DNA from: Chionoecetes opilio
Taxonomy: Eukaryota > Arthropoda > Malacostraca > Decapoda > Majidae
Direction: 5' to 3'
DNA: 64,000 nt
Assembly: GCA_016584305.1 (NCBI GenBank)
Contig: JACEEZ010020103.1
Location: forward strand, 362,285 to 426,284
Part shown: piece by piece, positions 10,806 to 22,900 of the stretch
Layout: the number at the start of each line of letters is the position of its first letter
Position numbering within the stretch: the first letter of the stretch is position 1
Notes under the pieces: model-generated
The model's input: the letters and a program-made list of their open reading frames with translations, nothing else
What the model was told of the DNA's origin: nothing
The model's database searches: none
Program-made: the position numbers and the translations under genes

Positions 10806-11875
10806 GTAACTAAGCTAAATATATATGACTGTACAGGTGATGAATAATTGGTCAGGAAAGTAGGAATACAGTCGACCCTCCATTTAAGGTAACTCTGTAT
10901 AACTGATTTCGGATTCAACGGACTTCATTCGCTGCCGGACAAGCGGACTAAACCATTCAAAGAGTCCACTGCTTGAAAAATGTGTGCGTTAGGTCAGAGC
11001 CTAAATGTGTGCGTTAGGTCAGAGCCTAAATGTAAAATGTATCCGAGCAGTGCCGGTGTTCCTGCCAAATCCAGCTTGTAGCGCGTCACTGTTTACCTCC
11101 CAACCTCCTTACCTTACCTACCTCCTACACGGTCTGGTTGTGTTTGTGATTATTTCTCATTTATTTCACAATTTTTCCTGTGTTTTTCCAATACAATAAA
11201 CCCTTCATGTTTGCGGGGGTTAGGGAACAGAGACACCCGCGATTAGCGTAAATCCGCGAGCATGACATTAGCTTTTTTTTTTTTTTTACATCACAAGGAA
11301 CTGGCCAAGGGCACAACAAAAATGGGTAACACAAAGCCCGCTTAGTTGGCAGTCCCTATAAAGAAGACAGTAAGAGAATAAAATAAAAACAGAGGGGTAG
11401 GCCAATTTAGTTCGGGAGGTGTCTTGTTACTCTTCTTTTGAAAAGATTTAAGTCATAGGAAAGTGGAAAAATAGAAACAGGAAGAGAGTTCCAGAGTTTA
11501 CCAGTGAAAGGGATGAAAGAGTAAAGATACTGATTAACTCTTGCATTAGGAAGATGGACAGAATAGGGATGAGAATGAGTAGAAAGTCTTGTGCAGCGAG
11601 GCTGCGGGAGTGGGGGAGGCATGCAGTTAGCAAGTTCAGAAGAGCAGTGAGCATGAAAGTAACGGTAGAAGAGAGCAAGAGAAGCAACATTGCGACGGTG
11701 ATTTAAAGATTGAAGACAGTCAGTCAGAGGAGAGGAGTTGATGAGACGAAAAGTTTTTGACTCAACCCTGTTTAGGAGAGCTGTATGAGTGGATCCTCCC
11801 CAAACATGTGAGACATACTCCATACATGGGCGGATAAGGCCCCTGTAGAGAGCAAGCAATTGGGAGGGAGTAAAA

Positions 11876-11912
<37 letters not shown>

Positions 11913-14900
11913 TAAAATAAAAGGGGGGGGGGGGTTGAAAACCCGTGAGTAATCAAATCCGCGAGCCTTAAGCCCGCGAACATGAAGGGTTTAGTGTACG
12001 TATTTTCACACCCTCGGGAAAATACCCTCGTACTAATGGACAATCGGCTCTAACGGACCACTTGTCCCCCCTTTTTGTCCATGCATGCGAGGGTTGTCTG
12101 TACTTTGAAAGGGAAGATATATCATATTCCACATTGAATTGGAATATTTCAGGTAAATCTCATAACCAGGAATATGCATATGTTGAAGTATAGTGTTTCT
12201 CTCTTTCAGGCACATCAAGGTTGTTGGCTCTTGTTATTTTGTGTTCCCAGCAGCAGCCCAGAACCGCTTTGAGCATTGCCTTGGGTAAGTATTAAGTATT
12301 AGTTGTAAGTATTAGTGGTAAGTATTAAGTTGCAGTTTCATGTCTTTTCAGATTTTTAACTTACTCAACGACAGTGATTAGAAAATAGATGACAGTTTGC
12401 AGTTACATCTGGAGTTATGATAGCTCAGGTTCAGATAGTAGAGTAGTACAGATGGAGGCCTTGCTTAGCACTCTTTAAGGACAAAAGTAGCATTTAATAC
12501 CAATGAATAGAGTATACTGTATAAGTGATTTAAAGTTTCATTCATAATTTCCCTTTCATGTTTTCTTTTTCAATTTTATTTTCAAGACAATTTCTGTGCA
12601 CGTTGGTTGTCGATGCTAAATGACAATGTGCTGGTAGGGTGAAAGTGCTCTGTAATCTCTCAATCAATGGCATATTCCAATAACTATTTTCTTTATGTTC
12701 TTCTTTTTGTTTAACGTCATATTTCCCATAATATCTTCTGAGGTTAGAGGTTGATGACACGCTTTCAACTATTTTCATCCATTGCTTCAGCTTCTTCAAT
12801 GGCCAATGGTGCCAGATCCTCTTCAACCCATCTTCAGCCTCCATGTCTTCCTTGGCCTGCCTGGTGGACGGCGACCTGGTACTAACACTCTTAACAGCTC
12901 TATCTCCCCAATGCCTCACCACCTTCTCTCCTCTTCACGTGCCCAAACCATCTCAATCGCCTTACTCTCAGCACTGTACTCAGCTCCTTCAATCCACATT
13001 TTCTTGCCACCTCTTCACTGGACACTTCATCTCTCCATGTTATCCCAGTCATATATCTCAACATTCTCCCATCACAACCAACCAACACATCTCCAACTTC
13101 TTCTTCAAAGCCCATGTCTCAGAACCATGCAGTAAAACTATTATACAGCAACTATTTTTTTTCTCTATGTGGTGTTGATTATCTTACATAGCTATATCAT
13201 AAAAGCAAGGTTCTTGTTTTGTATTGCAGGGAGTGTAAGTATTGTTTATGTAAGTAAGTGTTTTGTATTGTAGGGTGTGATAAGTAAGATGTAGGATAAG
13301 CAAGGTTATTGTTTTGTGTTGCAGGGTGTGATAAGTAAGATGTTGGATAAGCAAGGTTATTGTTTTGTATTGTAGGGTGAGATAAGTAATATGTTGTAGG
13401 ATAAGCAAGGTTATTGTTTTGTGTTGCAGGGTGTGTTACTTGGCTGGCCGGATGGTGCGCGCCTTCCAGACAGACAGCCGGAGCTCAACATAACCGCCGC
13501 CGACGTGCTGTGTGTGCAGCTGGCCGGCCTGTGCCACGACCTCGGCCACGGCCCGTACAGCCACCTGTGGGAGCGCTTCGTCAATCAAGCAAGACCAAAG
13601 AAACACTGGGTGGTGAGTTTTGTTACCTTTGATTCAGTATTAGAAATTTTGCAGTTTCTCAGAAATGTATCATCATCATCAAAATCATCATGAATACTAT
13701 GCTTCACTACCTATACTGCATGGAGTCATAAAGTTAAAGACTTAAGCGGCCCACACACTATCAATAATATTGACATCAATATATTGGCATCAACTACTGA
13801 AAAAAAAACCTGGCGGCCACAAACGGTTCAATAATGTTAATCAATATTCAGTTGTAGAGCTGATGTCAAGCTTTTATTGAGAGAAAATGAAACTCATTTT
13901 GATGTCATCAATATATTGATCAATCCTTCGACATAACCCACACACAGTCAATAATATTGATCAATACTACCTCTAAAATAAACATTGATCAGATTCACGT
14001 GGATCGTGCACTGAAAATGATCACTCGTAGTGCAACACATAATGTAGAACCTTTGTTAACTCATCTCACATAAATGGCTGACATGATTAAATAGGATGTG
14101 AGTAGATTACACTTGTTTGATCATGTTTTCCCACCCTCTCATTAATTACATGTAGATAGAAGCTTTTACTGGGATCTCAAATGTATTGTAATCTTAACAA
14201 AACCACCACTATCTATTTCAGCATGAGAGTACTTCAACAAAAATGTTTGACCACTTAATAGAAACAAACAACCTTTTTGGAGAATTTGAAAAGTACGATT
14301 TGAAGGAACAGGACATCATCTTCATCAAGGAAATGATCCACAGTCCCCCCGGCGACGGCTCAGACTGGTGCTACAAAGGCAGGCCCAAGGACAAGGCGTT
14401 TCTGTACCAGGTCAGTCAGTGCCGTTTCTAGCCTTTTGGAGCCCTATGCGAAATGCTGTTTGGGGGCCCTATGTGAAATGCTGTTTGGGGGCCCTATGTG
14501 AAATGCTGTTTGGGGGCCCTATGCGAAATGCTGTTTGGGGGCCCTATGTGAAATGCTGTTTGGGGGCCCTATACGAAATGCTGTTTGGGGGCCCTATGTG
14601 AAATGCTGTTTGGGGGCCCTATGCGAAATGCTGTTTGGGGGCCCTATGCAAAATGCTGTTTGGGGGCCCTATGCGAAATGCTGTTTGGGGGCCCTATGCG
14701 AAATGCTGTTTGGGGGCCCTATGCGAAATGCTGTTTGGGGGCCCTATGCGAAATGCTGTTTGGGGGCCCTATGTGAAATGCTGTTTGGGGGCCCTATGCG
14801 AAATGCTGTTTGGGGGCCCTATGCGAAATGCTGTTTGGGGGCCCTATGCGAAATGCTGTTTGGGGGCCCTAACCGAAATGCTGTTTGGGGGCCCTATGCG

Positions 14901-17900
14901 AAATGCTGTTTGGGGGCCCTATGCGAAATGCTGTTTGGGGGCCCTATGTGAAATGCTGTTTGGGGGCCCTATGCGAAATGCTGTTTAGGAGCCCTATGTG
15001 AAATGCTGTCTGGGGGCCCTTTTGGAAATGCTGTTTGGGGGCCCTTTTGGAAATGCTGTTTGGGGGCCCTATTTTGTAAAACTATGGTGGGGGGATTCCA
15101 AGCCCTCTAAGGTATTCCGGGGGCACGCCTTAAATATTTAAATGCATCAATCTGGTGCACTTTAAGAGGAAAAGAGACTAGATTCTAGAAGAAAAAAAAA
15201 TAACGGCAGCTTGGGGGCCCCTCGGTGGCTTCGGGGGCCCTGTACAACCGCGTAGCTCACATATAGTAAGAAACGGCCCAGAGGTCAGTTATTTACATTC
15301 CTGTTTCTGCTGAACTTCCATCTCCAATGTTTATATCTAAGTTATTTATTAAGCTCATCATCGTTATCATCATTCGGCCTTTATATTAATCAGACCTATT
15401 TGTACATACCATTCCGTGACATGATAGATTATCCATAATAAATGTAAGAAATCAATGGAGACTGCATTCTTTATCAGTAGCTAAGAAGAAACAAAAATGA
15501 TGGTAGGAAGTGGAAGTATTCTTTATTTGTATTTTTTTTCCAGATAGACATAGTGGAATTTATTTATATATATATTTTTTTCCAGATCGTGGCCAATAAG
15601 CAGACTGGAGTGGATGTTGATAAGTGGGATTACTTTCTACGAGACAGCCACAGCCTCGGAATGAAGGTACAGTGGATAGACACCTATATAACGTCACCCA
15701 ACCCTCCCTCACACACACACACCTTCATACACCCACACCCACACACACACACACACACCTTCATACACCCACACCCACACACACACACACACATACACCC
15801 ACACACCCACACACACACACACACCCTCATGAATATTCCTCGCCCTCCCTTCCTCTTCTCGCTTATCGGGATATTGGTTAATGGAAGCCGACACCTCTGG
15901 CTTATTAATTAATACTGCTAAGAACCATCTATACGATACTATTGATACTATAGGGATTAATTATTATGTTACTTAGTTCTTATGCGAGAAATAGGCAAAA
16001 TAAATTATAGAAAGTAGGAAATCCAGCTTTTTGCCGCTCATATAAGAAAAATCAATTCAATATACGTCACCCTCATAAAGAAACTGCCTATTTATCAGCA
16101 ATTTCTGGATTTATGCCTACATCAATTCTTCATCCTGCGGCGCATCTATTGGTATAGTCGCCAATGTCATGTGTGGGGTGTGAGTGTGTGTGTGTGTGTG
16201 GGGTGTGAGTGGTCTAAAATATAAAAGTATAAACAATGCATTGATATCGAAATTAAGAAAATGAGGAAGTTGTTTTTTTATTTCCCGAAAAGTAGAAAAA
16301 ATGACTTAGGCAGTTTCTTTATGAGTGTGACGAATGTGTATTAGTTTTTGTCATTATTTATATGTGTTCTATCATGGTGTTTAACCCATTGAGGCCCATA
16401 ACGTCATTTCCATTGTAATTTGGGTACCATTAGACGATTTTGATGAATATAAGCAATGTTTTATAGATAATATGACCTGTTTAGTATCATTGTCCACTAG
16501 CTTATTTGGTATATTTAGCTTTTTTATTTTATTTTATGGCTAACAACAAATTTTATATAGCAAAGGAAAGATCTGGGCCTCAAGGGGTTAAACTACATCG
16601 CTATAACATATTGTATTACCATCACTGTCAATAGAATGGTTAGTGTGGAGTCAATGGGGAGTTTTATAAGGAGGCTAGACAGTGTTATGGATGGGGATGA
16701 AAGGCGGATGTAGGTAGTATTAAGTAACAGGAACTACCACGTGTAGGTCTCACTGCCTGTTGTAGCTTCCTTATGTTCTTAGATTCTTAACCCCTTCACA
16801 CCCAGATCTTTCCTTTGCTATAAAAAATTGTATGTTGTCCAGCCATAAAATTACGAAAAGTAACTGAATATACCAAATTAGTTAGTCGTCAAGGATAGTA
16901 AACAGGTCATATCTATAAATATTGCTTATATTCACAAAAAAATTGTCTAGTGGTACCCAAATTACAATGGAAATTACGCTCTGGGTCTCAAGGGGTTAAG
17001 TGACAGGAACTACCACGTGTAGGTCTCACTGCCTCTTGTAGCTTCCTTATGTTGTTGATATTGTTTGTGCACAGGTGACGTTTGACTACCACCGCCTCAT
17101 CAAGTTCTCTCGGGTCATATCAGTGGAGGGGGAAGGACCGCAGATCTGCATCCAAGACAAGGAGTGCAGCAACGTCTATGATATGTTTCACGCTCGCCGG
17201 GTTTTACACCGCACTGCCTACCAGCACCGCGTTGCGAAGACCATTGATTACATGTGAGCACCTCTTGCCTTTTGTTTATAGTTGTGTGTAAGACATTATG
17301 GGAAAATCTGACGTTAACCCCTTCACGCCCAGATCTTTCCTTTACTATAAAAAATTGTATGTTGTTAGCCATAAAATTACGAAAAGTAACTGAATATACC
17401 AAATTAGGAAGTGGACAAGGATGCTAAACAGGTCATATCTATAAAATATTGCTTATAGTCACTAAAAATTATCTAATGGCACCCAAATTACAATGGAAAT
17501 TACGTTCTGGGTCTCAAGGGGTTAAACAGAAATATGATGAAAGAGATTATGTGCCGTAATTGATACAGTAATTGTGCTCTTTCCTTTGGTTTGTAGTGGT
17601 GGGTATCAGCTTATCTTTAGTAGTGTGCAGTAATTACTTAAGTGTGATGCCTCCTTTCAAAATTAAGGAGAAAAACAAGTCACATACGCAAGCTTTCTTG
17701 AACATAAAGTTGAGATTCTACTTCTAGGTTATCAAGTACATTAATTATTATTTATGGAAACCTCATAACAAACAACAAGAAAAAGCTATAAAAAATCTAA
17801 CATTTAACACTTGCTTCTGGATCATCACAATGGTTAATCCCACTTCAGTTAAGAGAAAATAAGTATTCTTTTCGTAAATTTTATCATGTGGATAGTAGTT

Positions 17901-19901
17901 TTAACCCCTTGAGACCCAGAACGTAATTTCAATTGTTTTTTGGGTATCATTAGACGTTTTTTAAGTGGATATAAGCAATGTTGTATAGATATGACCTGTT
18001 TAGTATCCTTGTCCGCTAGGTAATTTGGTATATTAAGTTAGTTTTCGTAATTTTATAGCTAACAGACGATTTTATATAGCAAAGGAAAAATCTGGGTGTG
18101 AAGGGGTTCATGTTTTGCAAGCCTACAGGTTTATATGATGGCTGTGTTATGGGATAGGGATGTGGCTACCTTGCCTTTCTCTACTTTCTGGTACAGCTTG
18201 CTAGGATTGTTAACTAAATAAATAACCTGTTCTTAAGAGTATGTGTATGTATCTGTATTGCCTGTGTGTCATAAGAGGGGATCGAAAGTGACAAGGCAGA
18301 GGGCTAGGAACCCCTTCCCTCAGTATTTAATTCTCAGAAGAAAAAGCAGAACAATACTATGTAGAATTTGGGTGCTTGAATATGCAGAAATGTATGAATG
18401 AATGCTGATCTCTAAATATTATGCAGAATATATAACTGTCCAGTACAGGCAATTTGATTTATTTTCTATTGTTTTACTTATCTAGTATATTGATAAGTTA
18501 TGAAGGATAGCCATTTAAGTTCATTTCATAAAGTTAAGACTTAAAAAAGCACTTTGTTTTGCACAGCTTGGTAACAGGAGAGGTAACATGAAGAGGTGTA
18601 AGTCTGGTCTGGGTGACTAGATTGCAATAGTGTGCCGCCCCAGCAAGACAGGAATACATAGGCTGCAGAGGTATTCATGCCTGTGCACCCACTCATATTA
18701 CGTCCTTCTTGATTGCATGAGTCATTTGGGGCATGTGGTATCAAGTGGTATAGGGCATAGGGCATCCACTGCTTACCCTAAGCCCGACGTCTCTCTTGGC
18801 AACTCCTGTCCTTCCATGCTGTTCCTAATGTGTAGACATACTGACAGGTGTAAAAATAAGTGATGAAGGAGACACGGCCTGAGAAGCGATAACTTTATTT
18901 TATACTAGTTTCGCCTTTACTGGGCTTCATCAGAGGAATACATTCATCTGAAGAATCCCAGTAAAGGCAATATCATATACATACTAAGGATTAAAGTAGT
19001 ACAGGTTGAAGTTCCCAAACTCGGCAACCTCGGGACCAGCGCCGAGCAGAGTAATGGAATTTTCCGACTTTTAGAACGTAGATATATTAAGGGGGAAAAA
19101 ACATGAAAATCAAATGAAACAAATGTTTGGACGTTTTGGAGCCATAATACCAATAACAGACCTGTAGAAGTACACAAAATAACAGTGTACACAACTCTAC
19201 AGTCACAACACCACTGAACAATAACTACAAACAAATCGGCGGGAGAAACCAAGCGGCCTAGTGTGGTGGCACCTAGTGGCCGACCCGGCAACTACGCGCC
19301 GGGTTTTGGGTGTTCTGCCGTGTTTTGGAAAATCCGGAACCATAGCCGAGTTTTGGGTGTTGCCGAGTCTTGGGATGCCGAGTTTGGGAACTTCAACCTG
19401 TACTCGCTTCTCAGCCCGTGTCTCATTCATCCCTGTTCTTAATGTCATGGGTGTTGGTTCTTCTCATCCATGCCCCCTGAAGAGGATTTACCCAGGGGAG
19501 TAAATAAATGGAAGGATGAGTAAGGCACCTGGTGTGTGTGTCTGTGTGTGTGTGTGTGTTTGTTTGTATTCACCCACAGCTTGATCACGCGCTGGACACA
19601 CTATCTGCTGCTGTTACCTGACTGGAAAGGGCATAGGGCTCATACAGACCAATCTTTGGGTAATGCTGGGACCTCACACACCACACACTCCCCATTTCCT
19701 TACTCAAGGGAGACAGTAACCGCCCCTATTTGTTAGTGAAAAATCCCCTTGGGTGAATAGGGATCGAACGAGTGACCTCAAAATGGCTAGACACACTTTT
19801 AGACCACTGAGCCATGCAGCAGGCGTGTGTGTGTGTGTGTGTGTACAGTAAACCCTTCATGCTCGCGGGGTTTCCAGTCTCGCGGGTTTTCAACCCCCCC
19901 C

Positions 19902-19944
<43 letters not shown>

Positions 19945-22900
19945 CCCTACTCCCTCCCAATTGCTTGCTCTCTACAGGGGCCTTATCCGCCCATGTATGG
20001 AGTATGTCTCACATGTTTGGGGAGGATCCACTCATACAGCTTTCCTAAACAGGGTTGAGTCAAAAGCTTTTCGTCTCATCAACTCCTCTCCTCTGACTGA
20101 CTGTCTTCAATCTTTAAATCACCGCCGCAATGTGGCTTCTCTTGCTCTCTTCTACCGTTACTTTCATGCTCACTGCTCTTCTGAACTTGCTAACTGCATG
20201 CCTCCCCCACTCCCGCGGCCTCGCTGCACAAGACTTTCTACTCATTCTCATCCCTATTCTGTCCATCTTCCTAATGCAAGAGTTAATCAGTATCTTTACT
20301 CTTTCATCCCTTTCACTGGTAAACTGGAACTCTCTTCCTGTTTCTATTTTCCCACTTTCCTATGGCTTAAATCTTTTCAAAAGAAGAGTAACAAGACACC
20401 TCCCGAACTAAATTGGCCTATTTTATTCTCTTACTGTTTTCTTTATAGGGACTAAGCGGGCTTTCTGTTACCCATTTTTGTTTTTGTTCTTTCAGTTCTT
20501 TGTGATGAAAAAAAAAAAAAAAAAAAATAAAAAATTGGGTAAGTGAATGACTAATGTCATGCTCGCGGATTTACGATAGTCGCGGGTGTCTCTGTTCCCT
20601 AACCCCCGCGAGCATGAAGGGTTTATTGTACAGGGTTTTAGCTTAGCTCATTTTGTCCTGTAACCATATCCTTTTATCCACCATAGGTTTCAACTCAATG
20701 ATGCTCTTTTCTCATACTACCTCTCTCTCCAGACCATTCTACACAGATGTCATGGCCTCTCTGCAAATTTGAAATCCATTCTACGTACAATTAACCTACC
20801 TTTAACTAACGCCTGAATGACAGTATTGCCTTCCAGGATTCCTTTGATAACAGTGCATCTTCTATTTGCATTGCTACTATCTCAGGGTGACTTAGAAGTG
20901 TACAGCAGTAACTATCTTCTGGACTATTCTTATGTTCTTTTTCCTTCATATCTGAATATGTACATAATCAATTTCATAAAACACCTGAAAAAAATAGTCT
21001 TATTAACTGCTTCCTACAGCCCTTTTCTTGCTGCCATTGCGGGGTGACTTAGAGGCTACAGCAGCATGTATCTGCTAGACTATGGGATAGCTCTTGTATT
21101 CTATTTCCTTGATAGGTGAATACATAATTTCACAAAAGACCTGGAAAAAATTACCATACTTCTTGCTCCCAACAGCCCTTTTCTTTGACATATTGACTTT
21201 AAGCCTATACCAGTTTTCAATCTTTTTAACCCCTTCACGCCCAGATCTTTCCTTTGCTATATAAAATTGTCTGTTGCTAGCCATAAAATTACAAAAAGTA
21301 ACTTAATATACCAAATTAGTTAGTCGACAAGGATACTAAACAGGTCATAAAATTATCTATAAAATATTGCTTATATTCACTAAAAATTGTCTAATGGTAC
21401 CCAAATTACAATGGAAATTACGTTCTGGGCCTCAAGGGGTTAACTTAAAGTCGAGACAAAGTCAATGGGGCTAAATGTATGTATTTCCTGCCAGAGAGAA
21501 AATAGCATTTATATTCTGATGGGGATTAGCAATAGAAAAAGCTCGATTTTCTGTAATCCTTTAATGGTCAGAGATACGTTGTTTGGAGGTGTGCCTAAAA
21601 TTCCTCTTAAGAGCCGAAATGAAAGGGTTGTTCCTATGCACTTAGTGACAATTGTTTGGTATCCTTTCTCAATGCTGTAACTGGAATTTTTTATTTTTTA
21701 TTACTGAAGTGAAATCAAAACTGTACAAAATGTCAAGATAAGTAATGAATCGATGGAATTTAATAGATAGACACACCCCTGTGACAGACTGGATTATTTC
21801 AGTCACCTTTACCTGTGTTTAGCCTTAGTATCCGAATAATCTGATGTCAAGCAAGTCTTACCTAGCTAATTCCTTGAGGCATTTATCGATACAACTATTC
21901 CTTTCAGTAAGGTGGTTTGCTCTCCTCTGTCCCAACCAGCCTCAGAGTCCAGTAGGGCAGAGCTAGTGTTATTTCTTAAGTTTATCTATCTTTTACACAC
22001 TAGCCCTCTCCCCCTTCCCTCCTACCCACCGAGGACTGAAAAATGGACATTAGACAGTGACACATGCTTAATACATACATAAATGACTTTGAGAAAAAAT
22101 GATTAAGCTGTATGTCTAATATAATAGTTGCCTGATGTATGTTAAGCTTTAATAAGTATATTTATCTTATAAGAAGAACTGGTGCATTGGATGAAAAGAG
22201 CACATAAAAAAATGCATGAATTCAGTGCTATAAGTCATTCTCGGGATGTCATTGAAAACTGAACATGGTATTAGTAGCAAAAATATGTAAATACAGGACA
22301 AAACCATGTGGAAATAACCATAAGGATGAAAATGGCTTGAAATGAACACTTAACCTTCACGCCCAGATCTTTCCTTTGCAATAAAAAATTGGATGTTGTC
22401 GAGCCATAAAATTGGGAAGCGCAACTGAATATACCAAATTACTTAGTTGATAATGATATTAACCAGGTCATTTCTGTAATATATTGCTTATATTCCCTAA
22501 AAATCGTCTAATGGTAGCCAAATTACAATTACGTTCTGGGCCTCAGGGGGTTAAGATCTTGGTAAAGCTAGTATTAACATGTATTTGTTTTCCCACAGGT
22601 TTATTGATGCCCTTCTCAAGACTGACAAACATATAACCTACCTAGGAGCAGATGGGTACGTAGCAAGGCTTTACTCTCTCTCTGGATATAAACTCCCTAC
22701 AGACAACAGTGAAATTATTAAGTCTTCAACTTTAGTGAAATATTATTTTTTTATTTATTTATTATAAGTTTTTTTACATCTATGCCTATAGCGCCTGTAG
22801 GCTGTAGGCAGTGACCTTCAGGGGTGAGATGGTAGGCCCTGGAGGCTCACTTGAGGGCTGTGATGGTTGGCCCTCGCCCGTGGTGGCACAGGCAGGATTT

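Larger units (their letters stand above)
10869..12100. mobile_element. TA-flanked MITE (pogo/Tigger-like) hosting a second MITE
   Basis: Flanking TA dinucleotides (10,867-10,868 and 12,101-12,102) and ends CAGTCGACCCTCC / GAGGGTTGTCTG suggest the Tc1/mariner-pogo group. It lies in SAMHD1 intron 1 and contains the 11,194-11,996 element, which itself contains a LINE fragment. Confidence 0.65.

Noticed and set aside
12782..13178. Plus-strand proteins in SAMHD1 intron 2
   Set aside because: The opposite strand carries a recognisable LINE C-terminus, so these are antisense shadows.
14368..14988. Repetitive CEMLFGGPM protein
   Set aside because: Frames are open only because of the 25-bp tandem array inside a transposon.
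19261..19503. Short plus-strand gene in SAMHD1 intron 6
   Set aside because: The frame lies across inverted ends of nested MITEs and has no domain.
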